From the NCBI GenBank assembly GCA_015063185.1, contig SUSY01000012.1, forward strand, positions 1 through 42,997: DNA of 42,997 bases, given 5' to 3'. The stretch comes from Thermoplasmata archaeon (lineage in GTDB: Archaea > Thermoplasmatota > Thermoplasmata > Methanomassiliicoccales > Methanomethylophilaceae). This document shows positions 22,811 to 31,690 of this stretch, one piece after another. The notes under the pieces were generated by a model. It saw only the letters and a list, made by a program, of their open reading frames with translations, did no database searches and was not told the DNA's origin. Numbering within the stretch: position 1 is the stretch's first letter; each line of letters starts with the position of its first letter. A program made the translations under genes and the position numbers.

Positions 22811-22999
22811 TCACTTCTTGGAGAAGATTGCGATGAGATCGGCGAAGCTCTTCTTCTTGATGAGGAACCAGAAGATTGCGAATCCACCGATACCTATTCC
22901 GGCTATGCTACCGATGACGATACCTGCGATGGCACCACCGGATAATCCGCCATCTGGATGCATTTCAGCACAGAATATGACTATATGAATGCAACCCAT
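22811..22999 (-). CDS. Small glycine-rich single-pass membrane protein (62 aa)
   Basis: The frame encodes MGCIHIVIFCAEMHPDGG, then GAIAGIVIGSIAGIGIGGFAIFWFLI as one strong membrane helix with small-residue (GxxxG-like) faces, then a basic cytosolic tail KKKSFADLIAIFSKK. Stop-transfer layout (N-out, C-in) is likely. It begins 12 nt after the polB stop on the same strand, with no clear ribosome site (GATGATGTTCC). The composition is that of a real membrane segment, not a chance frame, but no family is recognised. Confidence 0.5.
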   Translation of the reverse strand: MGCIHIVIFCAEMHPDGGLSGGAIAGIVIGSIAGIGIGGFAIFWFLIKKKSFADLIAIFSKK

Positions 23000-23011
23000 A
23001 ATGGAACATCA

Positions 23012-25420
23012 TCAGAAGAAATCGGACAACTTCGTCATCCTCGGTTTGGATTTCTGAGGTGCGGGTGCATCCTCCTTGGAGGATGGACGTGACTCGAACT
23101 GACCGCCGAACAACGTGGCCTGTTGGGAACCCACCATCAGATCCTTCTCGCTCCATCCGAACACATCGGTGATCCTGGATGCGGTCTGTGCTATCCTTTC
23201 CGCGTAATACTTGTAATCAGGATTGCCTACGAACGGTTTTCCGCTCACATACGGTTCGACCACCTGAGGTGTCTTCTTGGAATCCGTCACGACCCAGGAC
23301 ACCTTCATACCCGGGATGAATTCGTATCCCATGTCCATGAGCTTCTTCGCTGCCTGGACATTGGCCTGCCTATCCGGGTTCTCATATGCGTCGAACTCCT
23401 TACAACCGCGCGATATGACCAGGGAACCGATTGGTACATTTCCATCAAGGACGTTCTGAACGGTCTCACGGACCATCCTCAACGCGGCATCGTTGTCCTC
23501 GTCCAGGATGTAACCGAACAGTTTGGTCAACATATCGCTCTGGAGATCGAAAGAATCGGAACGTCTGGTCTCATACCCCCTGATCAACAGATCATCCTGT
23601 GCCACCGGCCATACGACACGACCGACATACCTCTTCTTCTTACCATGACTGAACAAGGGTTCAAGGACCTTTTCGAACTCCAACGTGCCACCATCACGGG
23701 AATATCTCTCTGCCAACATTGTTCCGAAGGACACTGTGTCTTCAAGATCCTTATTCGGGGACACTACGAATATCGAATCGGTATCCGAATATATGACCTG
23801 ACACCCATCGGCTTCCAATTCGGATATGATGGATTTGACTGTGTGTCTCGCGAACGCGGTGATTGAGGAACCGATCTGTTTATCTGTGAATCTGTAGAAT
23901 GATGACGCGAAGACGCCATAGAATGTGTTCATGATCACCTTGACCGCAGCCTGCAATCCATCATAATAGTCGTGCTCCTCGGAGGATGTAGCGGATTTCA
24001 TGCGCTTTTTCACACGGTCCCTCTCATCCATGAGTTGTTCCAATAAACGCGGAAGCAATCCTACACGCTTCTCCTTGGATAGATAGCGCACACCATTGGG
24101 ACTTTCTATCTCACCATCGGGGTTGATCGTAGTGAAACAAATGTTCTTGGAGATGATCAATGAAGGATACATCGACTTGAAATCCAAGACGGTGACCCAA
24201 TGGTACAGTCCTGCATTCATATCGTGAACGTATCCTCCCTCTATCTGCTCCGTACGGATCATCTTTCCATTAGGTGGCACACCTATGGATTCGCGATCCG
24301 CGACCCTGATCAAAAGAGAATCCACCAATGTAGATGTTCCTGAAGTCAGAACGTCCTCCACAGGCAACTTGGATACGGTCGCAAGGTCCATACCCTTCCT
24401 TACAGTACCGACTACAAGGAGAATCTTCAATGCCAATTCAGCATCCTTAAAACAGTATTCTATGACCTTATCCTGATTGTTAGCCCATTCCTCATCCATA
24501 TGACGAGGGTCCACATCCAATTTCTCCTCGCCCAATACCTGGAACGCGACAGCGTTGAGAGTTTCCTGTTTTGGCCTTAGCTCACGTCTTGCTGCCCACC
24601 AGGCATCGACGACCAATCTACCCTTCATTCTCCAAAAACGCTCGGATACGATCCTTGGGACACCTTTATCCCTTCCCCACGTAAGAGAGGCACTGATCTT
24701 GTTGATCTTGGCACGTTCTACAATCTTCTTGATATCATAATTATCGATGTTATATCCCGTTATCACATCGGGATCCTCGCGAACAATGGTCTCTGTAAAA
24801 CTGTTGATGATATCCGTTTCGGAACCTGTGGCACAATCACAGTTGTGTATGTCCCCGTTGGCGTCTTTGACGACTGTACAGATCGTGTAAAGAAAATCGT
24901 GTCTGACACTGTTCTCGATATCGAAGCTCAGGATCTTCAATCCCGGATCGAATGAATCTATCGTCACCGCCGAATCCATCTCAACGACAAGGTCAGTGAC
25001 ATAATCCTCGGAATCGATCACTTTGCCTTCCACGTGGATACATGCACCCAGATCATGGTCGTAGATGAACCTGTCCTGAAATGGGATGTCCGTACCCAAC
25101 AGTTTGAACCTGGATTTCAAACGATTGGTGTAATCGCCCATCTTCCAAGGATATTTGATGGACACCTTCAACGTATTATGCATACTCCCTTTGACAAGAA
25201 GGGCACGTTCCTCGGCATCGACAACATCGGGATCCTTCTTGAATTGTATCGCCATATCCGGCAACGGGTCCACTATGAAGAAATAGGGATGGAATCCACG
25301 AGCCAGTATCACTATGGATTGTCTGTCACGTGTCTTTCCGTAAAGCTCTACCACTGCCTCATCACCCTTGGAGGAGTATGAGGAGCTCAGAATCCTTACA
25401 TCCCATCCCGACACGAACAT
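23012..25420 (-). CDS. polB: DNA polymerase family B (PolB)
   Basis: An 802-residue replicative-type polymerase. Exonuclease motifs are DIE (167-169), GYNIDNYD (222-229) and YCFKD (322-326). Polymerase motifs are A DFKSMYPSLI (413-422), B KVIMNTFYG (494-502) and C YSDTDSI (544-550), so both activities look intact. QQATLFGGQF near 770-780 and the C-terminal TKLSDFF resemble PCNA-interacting boxes. ATG 25420 overlaps the ychF stop (TGATG), so it is translationally coupled to ychF. PolB does DNA replication or repair synthesis alongside PolD, which is not in the window. Confidence 0.96.
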   Translation of the reverse strand: MFVSGWDVRILSSSYSSKGDEAVVELYGKTRDRQSIVILARGFHPYFFIVDPLPDMAIQFKKDPDVVDAEERALLVKGSMHNTLKVSIKYPWKMGDYTNRLKSRFKLLGTDIPFQDRFIYDHDLGACIHVEGKVIDSEDYVTDLVVEMDSAVTIDSFDPGLKILSFDIENSVRHDFLYTICTVVKDANGDIHNCDCATGSETDIINSFTETIVREDPDVITGYNIDNYDIKKIVERAKINKISASLTWGRDKGVPRIVSERFWRMKGRLVVDAWWAARRELRPKQETLNAVAFQVLGEEKLDVDPRHMDEEWANNQDKVIEYCFKDAELALKILLVVGTVRKGMDLATVSKLPVEDVLTSGTSTLVDSLLIRVADRESIGVPPNGKMIRTEQIEGGYVHDMNAGLYHWVTVLDFKSMYPSLIISKNICFTTINPDGEIESPNGVRYLSKEKRVGLLPRLLEQLMDERDRVKKRMKSATSSEEHDYYDGLQAAVKVIMNTFYGVFASSFYRFTDKQIGSSITAFARHTVKSIISELEADGCQVIYSDTDSIFVVSPNKDLEDTVSFGTMLAERYSRDGGTLEFEKVLEPLFSHGKKKRYVGRVVWPVAQDDLLIRGYETRRSDSFDLQSDMLTKLFGYILDEDNDAALRMVRETVQNVLDGNVPIGSLVISRGCKEFDAYENPDRQANVQAAKKLMDMGYEFIPGMKVSWVVTDSKKTPQVVEPYVSGKPFVGNPDYKYYAERIAQTASRITDVFGWSEKDLMVGSQQATLFGGQFESRPSSKEDAPAPQKSKPRMTKLSDFF

Positions 25421-26607
25421 CACCTGTCCGCGATGATACGAATGACGTCTCCGTCCTGAAGGATGTAATCGGAGCCGACGGTACGCTTGGTCTTCGCGTT
25501 GACGGCACGGATGAACTTGTCTCCCAATTCCGTATGGACCTTGTATGCGAGATCCTTCGCGGTGGAACCACGAGGGACGAGGAACGCGTCGGGAAGGACA
25601 CGTCCGAAATGATCGGTATATTTGTTCTCATCCTCCACAGGATAGACCGTGATCAGATCCAACAGTCCGAACGTGGCCTGTTCGAGACATTCCTGGACCC
25701 CGGTACCTCCGTTCTTCTCCATGTTGGCTGCCATATAGTCCAATGCACGTTTCTGACCGTCATTGAGCTTGGTCCCCTCAGGAATGGTGAACGACTTATC
25801 CCCAGGAGTATAATTGACCAAGCCACCGTCGTTGGCCTTCTTCAGTGCCAATTCTGTCTCGGCCATCGTGACGACTGCCATATCGGAGATTGCACGCACC
25901 TTCTCCACATTGCCTTCCGGAGCGATGTCCGCCTTGTTCATTGCGATGATCATGGGTTTTCCGATCTCTCTGATCTTCTGGGCGAGTGCGAGGATGATAT
26001 CCTCATCCCATTTGGTAGGGTCCTCCGGAGGATTCACTGCCCTTACGGCGGTCTTGATCTGAGCTTCGGTGATGTTCAGACCTGCAAGACGCTCATGGAG
26101 GATCACCTCCGGCTTTGCGCCGGTCATCTTCGCCGTCCTTGCGATCTTTCCGAAACCGTTGTTGAGGATCTCCCTGATCCAGAGTTCGATCTCACGTCTA
26201 AGGAATACCACATCCTCGATCGGATCGTGCTCTCCGGGTTTACCGGGAACTCCCTCGATATCGGTGGAACCGCTGACATCTATGACGTTGATCAGTGCAT
26301 CTGCCTGCCTGAGATCGTCAAGGAATTGGTTTCCAAGACCTTTTCCCTGCCATGCATCCGGAACGAGTCCTGCGACATCGAGAAGTTCCACAGGAATCAT
26401 TCTGACACCGTCCACACAACCGGAGTTGTGAGGTGTGCATGTGACTCCCAATTCCTTACAGGGACACTTTGACCTTACGTATCCCACGCCCTTGTTGGCT
26501 GCGATGGTGGTGAAAGGATAGTTCGCAATCTCGACAGGAGCCATGGTGGCTGCACCGAAGAATGTGGACTTTCCTACGTTTGGCTTTCCAACGATTCCGA
26601 TCTGCAT
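25420..26607 (-). CDS. ychF: YchF/OBG-family translation-associated GTPase
   Basis: A 395-residue P-loop protein of the archaeal YchF (YGR210-like) branch. The G1 loop is GKPNVGKST (7-15), PFTTIAANKGV is switch I, LLDVAGLV is the G3 region, and NKAD is a standard G4 motif, suggesting GTP rather than the ATP preference of bacterial YchF. A TGS domain closes the chain (RVLPDAFLVPRGSTAKDLAYKVH, then LQDGDVIRI). A TATA box at 26635-26644 supports near-leaderless ATG 26607 and not the open frame nine codons upstream. polB follows with coupled translation. Confidence 0.92.
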   Translation of the reverse strand: MQIGIVGKPNVGKSTFFGAATMAPVEIANYPFTTIAANKGVGYVRSKCPCKELGVTCTPHNSGCVDGVRMIPVELLDVAGLVPDAWQGKGLGNQFLDDLRQADALINVIDVSGSTDIEGVPGKPGEHDPIEDVVFLRREIELWIREILNNGFGKIARTAKMTGAKPEVILHERLAGLNITEAQIKTAVRAVNPPEDPTKWDEDIILALAQKIREIGKPMIIAMNKADIAPEGNVEKVRAISDMAVVTMAETELALKKANDGGLVNYTPGDKSFTIPEGTKLNDGQKRALDYMAANMEKNGGTGVQECLEQATFGLLDLITVYPVEDENKYTDHFGRVLPDAFLVPRGSTAKDLAYKVHTELGDKFIRAVNAKTKRTVGSDYILQDGDVIRIIADR

Positions 26608-26634
26608 ACAATCGGAGGTATATCTCGCGCGCAC

Positions 26635-26644
26635 ACTATAAAGG
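26635..26644 (-). promoter_or_regulatory. TATA-like box for the ychF-polB operon
   Basis: CCTTTATAGT on the minus strand, 28-37 nt before ATG 26607. It lies in the 60-nt gap after rsmA, so ychF-polB can be expressed apart from the upstream translation cluster. Confidence 0.55.
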
Positions 26645-26667
26645 GTGCGATTGTAGGAGAAATAGAA

Positions 26668-27465
26668 TCAATCATCCTTCTTTGTCAATAAGTACACTGC
26701 ATCGGCCAATTCACCGATCTGTGCAGGAGTAAGCTTCTCGACACGATCGTCCATGTACGGAACGACGACATCCTTTGGGATCATACGCGCATTCTTCAAT
26801 GCAGTACCGATCTTCTTCCTCCTGTGGTTGAATGTGACCTCGGTGACCTTGAAGAAGGTTCTCTCGTCGAGTACCTTGAACGGGGCCTCACGCGGAACGA
26901 TCTCCACGAGTGCGGAGTCGACCTTCGGCTTGGGTTTGAAACGTGATGCGGGAACGGGTTCCAACATACGACAATCCGCCTTATAGAAGAGGTTAACGGT
27001 CAATCTGGAATAGTCAACGGTACCGACGTCCGCAACCATCCTTTCGGCAAACTCCTTCTGGACCATGACCACCGCTTTCTTGAAATCGTGTTCCAAAAGC
27101 TTGAAAATGATCGGGGTGGAGATACTGTATGGAAGATTGCTGACGAATTTATCGAAGGGTGGGAAATCCACCTTCATCGCATCGCCCTTGATCAACGTGA
27201 GTCTGTCGCCATATGTGTTCTCGATGTATTCCTGAAGGACCTCGTCCAACTCGATACATGTAACATCATCGGAAAGTTCGATGAGTTTTGATGTGAGTAT
27301 TCCGAGACCGGGTCCGACTTCGAGGACCCTGTCTCCCTTAGAAACTTCCGCATAACCGACGTGGCGTTGAGCCACGCGGTCATCGGTTAGAAAGTTCTGA
27401 CCTCTGGACTTGCGAGGGACGATTCCCGTCTCCGCGATCAGTCTGTTGGTCTCTTTTCCGTCCAT
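26668..27465 (-). CDS. rsmA: rRNA adenine dimethyltransferase KsgA/Dim1
   Basis: A 265-residue class I methyltransferase. GQNFLTD (22-28), the SAM loop EVGPGLGILT (49-58), IELDE (71-75) and the catalytic NLPY (110-113) define KsgA/Dim1. It dimethylates two adjacent adenines at the 3' end of 16S rRNA during small-subunit assembly. FNHRRKKIGTAL near the C-terminus is also typical. It begins 7 nt after the DUF655 gene, an order conserved in euryarchaea. Confidence 0.96.
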   Translation of the reverse strand: MDGKETNRLIAETGIVPRKSRGQNFLTDDRVAQRHVGYAEVSKGDRVLEVGPGLGILTSKLIELSDDVTCIELDEVLQEYIENTYGDRLTLIKGDAMKVDFPPFDKFVSNLPYSISTPIIFKLLEHDFKKAVVMVQKEFAERMVADVGTVDYSRLTVNLFYKADCRMLEPVPASRFKPKPKVDSALVEIVPREAPFKVLDERTFFKVTEVTFNHRRKKIGTALKNARMIPKDVVVPYMDDRVEKLTPAQIGELADAVYLLTKKDD

Positions 27466-27472
27466 TTCACAC

Positions 27473-28024
27473 TCATTTGAGGACGAAGAGGTAACGTCTC
27501 CTCTCCTGATCCTTGATCTCGAGTATTATACGCTCGGTCACAAGCTTCTCAGCACCTTTGAGCTGAGGGACCCTAGCGTTGAGGTCCTCGAAATCCTTGA
27601 AGGTCTCCTTGGCACGCTCTCCGAGGATTGCCTCTGCACCCTTCTTTCCGAGTCCGGGAAGCTCCTCGAGCATATGCTTCTTGAGTGAGATGGGCTGAGC
27701 GGTGTTGAAGAACCTAATGAATCTGTCCTGATTGTTCTTAACAATGGATTCTACGACAGGCTCAAGTTCGCCTGCAGCGAAACTGGTCATATCATCGATA
27801 GAGTTGACACGCCTCTTAACGTGGTCGATCTCGGCTCTCTTCGAAGAATCCTTTCCGATGTAGATGCGGTCTCCGCTCATGAGGTTAGCCCCTGTCTTAG
27901 GAACCAACTCGAAAAGCTTGAACTCGCTCTCACCGACGGCGTAGCACACAGGCTCCCTTCTTGAGTGATTTGCGTCAGGTCTGCCCTGCGGCAGATAATC
28001 TAAAACGTAAGCATACTCTTCCAT
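27473..28024 (-). CDS. DUF655 family RNA-binding-like protein
   Basis: A 183-residue protein beginning MEEYAYVLDYLPQG. The N-terminal half is beta-rich (ELVPKTG, GDRIYIGKDS, the OB-like start), and the C-terminal half has a helix-hairpin-helix pattern, LEELPGLGKKGAEAILGERA (117-136). This is the DUF655 layout, always near rpoF and ksgA in euryarchaea. The HhH suggests nucleic-acid binding, probably RNA, in ribosome or tRNA maturation. The function is not established. It starts 24 nt after rpoF and ends 7 nt before rsmA. Confidence 0.9.
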   Translation of the reverse strand: MEEYAYVLDYLPQGRPDANHSRREPVCYAVGESEFKLFELVPKTGANLMSGDRIYIGKDSSKRAEIDHVKRRVNSIDDMTSFAAGELEPVVESIVKNNQDRFIRFFNTAQPISLKKHMLEELPGLGKKGAEAILGERAKETFKDFEDLNARVPQLKGAEKLVTERIILEIKDQERRRYLFVLK

Positions 28025-28048
28025 AGTATCCCCCCTAGTGCGTAGCCC

Positions 28049-28399
28049 TTAAAGGTACTTCGCAACTATTTCAATAATACTGTCAATGTCCTCGATCTCC
28101 AGAGGAATCCTTTCCTTGGAGAAGATGGCACGAACTTCTTCAGGATACTTGGGAAGGCAGTCCGCAACCCTGTACGCAACGTACTCGGGAACAGACTTTG
28201 ACTGGAAGAACTCGAGCTGAATGACTTCGGAGACAAGCTCCTCGGTCTGATCAGCATCGAGGACCACGAGTGCCTGAGCGTGCATCAGTGCTGATTTCTG
28301 GACCGCGTTGAACTCGATTCCATTTTCTGCTCTCCTCTCACTCTCTGCGGTGAGAAGATCCTTGATCTCTGCCAAACTGATGTACTTCTCCTCAGACAT
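28049..28399 (-). CDS. rpoF: RNA polymerase subunit F (RpoF/Rpb4-like)
   Basis: A 116-residue helical protein with EEKYISLAEIKDLLTAE at the start and the HRDC-like C-terminal core, ending IEDIDSIIEIVAKYL. This matches archaeal RpoF, which pairs with RpoE to form the polymerase stalk that binds nascent RNA. It lies between L21e and DUF655, the standard euryarchaeal order. GGAGG at 28409-28413 (minus strand GGAGGGAAATCG before ATG) is a good ribosome site. rpoE is not in the window. Confidence 0.92.
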   Translation of the reverse strand: MSEEKYISLAEIKDLLTAESERRAENGIEFNAVQKSALMHAQALVVLDADQTEELVSEVIQLEFFQSKSVPEYVAYRVADCLPKYPEEVRAIFSKERIPLEIEDIDSIIEIVAKYL

Positions 28400-28417
28400 T
28401 CGATTTCCCTCCTAAAT

Positions 28418-28711
28418 TCAGCTCTTGCTCTTCACGAGGTGCTCAGGGCGAGCGACCACGATCTTAGTCTTGTTTCCGTCTTTAACGCTGACCTCAAATG
28501 CAGCTCCCCTCTGTCCGATGACCACGCCAGTGAGTCCGTGGAATCTGGAGAAGGGCATACCCTTGTGCACGCTGGGGTCGATGATGATGTTGACCTTCTC
28601 TCCATCCTCGAAGCACTGGAAGCCTCTGGTGATGGGTGAGAGTCCGCGTGCCCTGGGCTTTTTCTGCAGGAGTGTGCGGGTCTTGGTCCTTGTTCCTTTG
28701 GATGCTTTCAT
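28418..28711 (-). CDS. rpl21e: Large ribosomal subunit protein L21e (eL21)
   Basis: A 97-residue basic protein. SKGTRTKTRTLLQKKPRARGLSP is the known opening of archaeal eL21. FEDGEKVNIIIDPSVHKGMPFSRFHGLTG and VIGQRGAAFEV form the SH3-like core that contacts 23S rRNA. Its ATG overlaps the pus10 stop (ATGA), so the two are translationally coupled. It is followed by rpoF after 18 nt. Confidence 0.97.
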   Translation of the reverse strand: MKASKGTRTKTRTLLQKKPRARGLSPITRGFQCFEDGEKVNIIIDPSVHKGMPFSRFHGLTGVVIGQRGAAFEVSVKDGNKTKIVVARPEHLVKSKS

Positions 28712-29937
28712 TTCATTCCCTCGTTGTTGATCGCTATCACGTCAAGTGTCTGCACATAGCACTGAATCCCCAATGCCTGTGAGAAGCTGGGCACACACCT
28801 GCCGTCATCGCCGGATACGAACTCCTTAACATAGGTTCCGGATTCCGTCTCGAGCGTCAGATTGAAGGTGTCATCACCCGTCACTTCCGCCTCAACCCAT
28901 AGAATCTCCCGGTCCCTGACCAGGTCGGCACGCCTGTGCTCGACCCTCTTCGGAGTCCTCTGATTGAGGTGCACGTTCTTGAACGATAAGGCCACCTCAA
29001 CCACTCTTTCTTTATTAACCTTACTGTCAGCTTTAACACTCACGCGATATGTCTTAGAAGGAGTGGCGGTCTTAGTACGCTGAACCTCCCCGCGTTCGGT
29101 GAATTGCAACCCATGATATTGTGCCAGTTCAGACTGGTTCGCCAACAACTCCAACTCATCGAGGTCTATGTCCCTCCTCTTGGGCTGACTGATCTCGAGG
29201 ACGAATGGACGACCCTCCCCGAGGCAGAGTGCATCGATATCCTCGCGACCCATTCCGTGGAAGAAATGTTCATTACCCTGGCACATGTCCAGTGCAATAT
29301 TGCCGATGATCTCCTGCACGGACGTCTGGTACATCTTACCTGTGCCATTACATCTGGAACATCCCTTCCCATGGCACATCCTGCAAGGCCAGATGGTCTG
29401 TGGGATCTCCCTGCTGAGCTTGTTGTACCTACCCTTGATGAAGATGGGCGCCAGATCGAGCGTCACATCGGCGAACCTCACATCCACGCATGCGACACAC
29501 TGAGGATTCTTGAACTCGACCGGCCTGTGTATCATTGGCAATGCGACCTTTCCGATCTCCCTGTTGAGTTCGGTCTTTATGGACTCGTAATTCTGAAGGC
29601 CGTGACGCTCCCAAATCTCCTTCTCCATCTTGAGAACGGCGGGATCGACCCTGCATCCCACGAGGAAATTGTCCGATTCAACATCAACGACCTTCTCAGC
29701 AACAGCCTCGGCGAACACGTCCAATGAATCGAACACGTCATCGCACATCGAACACTCCTCGGGCTCCGGTATATCCGCGCCATTCTCCCTAAGTGCATTA
29801 CGGATCATGCGCCCGCGGACATCGTTGGTCATACCGGTGGAAAGTTTACCGAACATCCTCCCGAGACACCTGTCACAGAGGCCTTCGCGCGCAACTGCTT
29901 CCATCTTCTCGATATTATCTGCGATCCACTGTTCCAT
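28708..29937 (-). CDS. pus10: tRNA pseudouridine(54/55) synthase Pus10
   Basis: A 409-residue archaeal Pus10. Zinc-binding pairs are seen as CDRC near the N-terminus, CSMC, and PCRMCHGKGCSRC mid-chain. The THUMP-like N-terminal half precedes the synthase domain with GREDIDALCLGEGRPFVLEI, whose Asp after RED is catalytic. It makes pseudouridine 54 and 55 in archaeal tRNAs. ATG 29937 is preceded by GAGGGAT; an in-frame TTG 12 nt earlier would lie in the preceding stop region. It links the aIF1A-Rio1-KH block to the L21e-RpoF block. Confidence 0.94.
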   Translation of the reverse strand: MEQWIADNIEKMEAVAREGLCDRCLGRMFGKLSTGMTNDVRGRMIRNALRENGADIPEPEECSMCDDVFDSLDVFAEAVAEKVVDVESDNFLVGCRVDPAVLKMEKEIWERHGLQNYESIKTELNREIGKVALPMIHRPVEFKNPQCVACVDVRFADVTLDLAPIFIKGRYNKLSREIPQTIWPCRMCHGKGCSRCNGTGKMYQTSVQEIIGNIALDMCQGNEHFFHGMGREDIDALCLGEGRPFVLEISQPKRRDIDLDELELLANQSELAQYHGLQFTERGEVQRTKTATPSKTYRVSVKADSKVNKERVVEVALSFKNVHLNQRTPKRVEHRRADLVRDREILWVEAEVTGDDTFNLTLETESGTYVKEFVSGDDGRCVPSFSQALGIQCYVQTLDVIAINNEGMK

Positions 29938-29945
29938 GCAATCCC

Positions 29946-30494
29946 TCAAAGATCGAATCCCATCTCTGCAATTCTGAGTCTGGGTCTTTCACTCTCAAGA
30001 TAGTGGTAGACGGTCGCGTGCTCACTTCCATTGAGAATCAGCTCGATGGCGTGTTTGGCTACAGGAAGGCTGATCGAAGTACCGATCAAGGAGACGGTGT
30101 CGCCATAGATCACCATCTCACAACCTGTGAGATCCTCGATGATCCTACGGGTCTTTCCGTTCTGACCGATGAGTCTACCTCTGATCCTAGTCAACTGGTT
30201 CTTCCTGCTCCCAACGAACTCCTTGAGGTCGACGATCTCCAGATACTCATCGTCCTGGAAGAGCCTCTGTGCCTTATCAGGTGCAAATCCTCTGCCGATG
30301 GCCTTGATCACATCCATGATCTTCAATGCCATGAGGGGGTCCGCTGTCTCCTTCTCATCGTGGATGAACACCTCTCCTTCTTCATTGTCGATATCTATGG
30401 TGATTCCGGAGATCTTCTGAATCATCCTCTTGGTCGCACCCTTTGGACCAATGATCGCTCCAATCCTGTCCTGGGGAATCCTGATTGACCTCAT
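29946..30494 (-). CDS. KH-domain ribosome assembly protein (Dim2/Pno1-like)
   Basis: A 182-residue protein with two KH modules. The first has IGPKGATKRMIQ (GxxG as GPKG, near 16-19) and the second has IGQNGKTRRIIEDLTG (GQNG near 110). This is the archaeal homologue of eukaryotic Dim2/Pno1, which binds the 3' end of pre-16S rRNA during small-subunit maturation. Its start overlaps the rio1 stop by 4 nt (ATGA). The pairing with Rio1 kinase and proximity to KsgA/Dim1 fits a shared assembly step. Confidence 0.92.
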   Translation of the reverse strand: MRSIRIPQDRIGAIIGPKGATKRMIQKISGITIDIDNEEGEVFIHDEKETADPLMALKIMDVIKAIGRGFAPDKAQRLFQDDEYLEIVDLKEFVGSRKNQLTRIRGRLIGQNGKTRRIIEDLTGCEMVIYGDTVSLIGTSISLPVAKHAIELILNGSEHATVYHYLESERPRLRIAEMGFDL

Positions 30495-31297
30495 TCCTCT
30501 TCCTCCTCTTCGTCGTCGTTATCGTCGTCTTTGGAATATGCTTCTTCAAGGATCTTCTGCGGATCGATGATGTCCGCTCCACGATTCTTGAAGAATCTGT
30601 TGATGTTGTTGATATCTCTCAAAAGATACTCTTTGGCATTGAAGTGATCCGCCGTCATGGCCTGACCACAATCGATTACGATGGGTTCCCCGTCCCATAC
30701 GAGGATGTTGTACTCGCTAAGATCGCCATGAACAAGATGCGCATCCTTGAATCCATCGATGATGAACGATACGATCTCGTCGTACATATCGGTAGGATCG
30801 TTCAGTTCCACATCCTTCAAAAGTGGAGCGGGACCATCCTCATCGCCGATGTATTCCATCAGAAGACAGTTCTTTCTGAACGCGATCGGTTCAGGGACGG
30901 GCAACTCCGCTTCATAGTACCTTTGGAGATTCCTGTACTCTTTATTGGTCCAAGCGTAGATTATCTTCCTACGATTACCAGTGAGTCCCTTAAAACGAGG
31001 GTCGCCCTCGATGTACTTTGAGACCCTCTTAAATGTGGATGTGCTCGTCCTGAAGATTTTCAGGGCAATCGGTTCTCCATCCTCATCGGTGGCATAGAAC
31101 ACATTGCCCTCCTTGCCCGTGGACACAGGGTAATGGATGGTGTCGATGAGCCCTCCGGTCATGAAATCGTAAATCAGCATCAACGTCTGCCTATCGAAGA
31201 CCTCCGCGTCGGTCTGACGCTCATCACCTGTCTTGTTCGTCTTCAATGCATCAACATGTCTCTCGACATGTGCGAACATCTCATCGTAGGATACCAA
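30491..31297 (-). CDS. rio1: RIO1-type serine protein kinase
   Basis: A 268-residue RIO kinase. STGKEGNVFYA is the flexible P-loop, ALKIFR carries the ATP lysine, LVHGDLSEYNILVW is the catalytic loop (HGDLSxxN) and VIDCGQA replaces the DFG-like metal motif. RIO1 acts late in small-subunit maturation. The tail is highly acidic (DDDNDDEEEEEE). TTG at 31297 is favoured by GAGGCGGGCG just upstream; ATG at 31279 (Met7) is an alternative. Overlaps the KH gene by 4 nt. Confidence 0.95.
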   Translation of the reverse strand: MVSYDEMFAHVERHVDALKTNKTGDERQTDAEVFDRQTLMLIYDFMTGGLIDTIHYPVSTGKEGNVFYATDEDGEPIALKIFRTSTSTFKRVSKYIEGDPRFKGLTGNRRKIIYAWTNKEYRNLQRYYEAELPVPEPIAFRKNCLLMEYIGDEDGPAPLLKDVELNDPTDMYDEIVSFIIDGFKDAHLVHGDLSEYNILVWDGEPIVIDCGQAMTADHFNAKEYLLRDINNINRFFKNRGADIIDPQKILEEAYSKDDDNDDEEEEEE

Positions 31298-31314
31298 ACG
31301 CCCGCCTCGTAGTA

Positions 31315-31644
31315 TCAGAAGATATCCAGATTCTTCGGGATCTTGTTCCTCTTACTGAGGTTGGATGCCTGAGTCTTGGTATATCTGAATCTAACATCAC
31401 ACTTGTCTGGCTGGAAATCCCAGATGGAGATGATGAGCAAATCGCCCTCTCTGATCCACATCCTCTTCTTGATCTTTCCAGGAATCCTTCCCATACGGGA
31501 CTGCCCATCCTCGCACATGACCCTGATCTTGGATGCTCCAAGAAGCTGATCTGCAATTCCGAACATTTCATTCTCTTTGATGTTCGGCAGACGTACACGC
31601 GTTACATCCTCTTCAGTACTCTCCATAGGCTCATAGTCTGTCAT
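31315..31644 (-). CDS. eif1a: Translation initiation factor aIF1A
   Basis: A 109-residue OB-fold protein. EDVTRVRLPNIKENEMFGIADQLLG, VMCEDGQSRMGRIPGKIKKRMWIREGD and the YTKTQASNL tail are the signature of archaeal IF1A. It binds the A site during start-codon selection. AAGGAG at 31652-31657 (minus strand) precedes the ATG and a TATA box lies at 31680-31690. It heads the long (-) cluster of rio1, KH, pus10, rpl21e, rpoF, DUF655 and rsmA. Confidence 0.96.
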   Translation of the reverse strand: MTDYEPMESTEEDVTRVRLPNIKENEMFGIADQLLGASKIRVMCEDGQSRMGRIPGKIKKRMWIREGDLLIISIWDFQPDKCDVRFRYTKTQASNLSKRNKIPKNLDIF

Positions 31645-31679
31645 AATAGCACTCCTTGTACCACTGACGATTGAGTCCC

Positions 31680-31690
31680 TATATAATAAA
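31680..31690 (-). promoter_or_regulatory. TATA-like box for the aIF1A translation cluster
   Basis: TTTATTATATA on the minus strand. The predicted transcript start (about 31657-31662) leaves a leader just long enough to hold the AAGGAG ribosome site. Confidence 0.55.

Noticed and set aside
23123..23866. A 247-codon plus-strand frame opposite polB
   Set aside because: Lies fully inside polB antisense, without domain signature or start signals.
25330..26472. A 380-codon plus-strand frame opposite ychF
   Set aside because: It is the exact antisense of a well-conserved GTPase gene, lacks a promoter or ribosome site, and its composition mirrors the codon pattern of the other strand.
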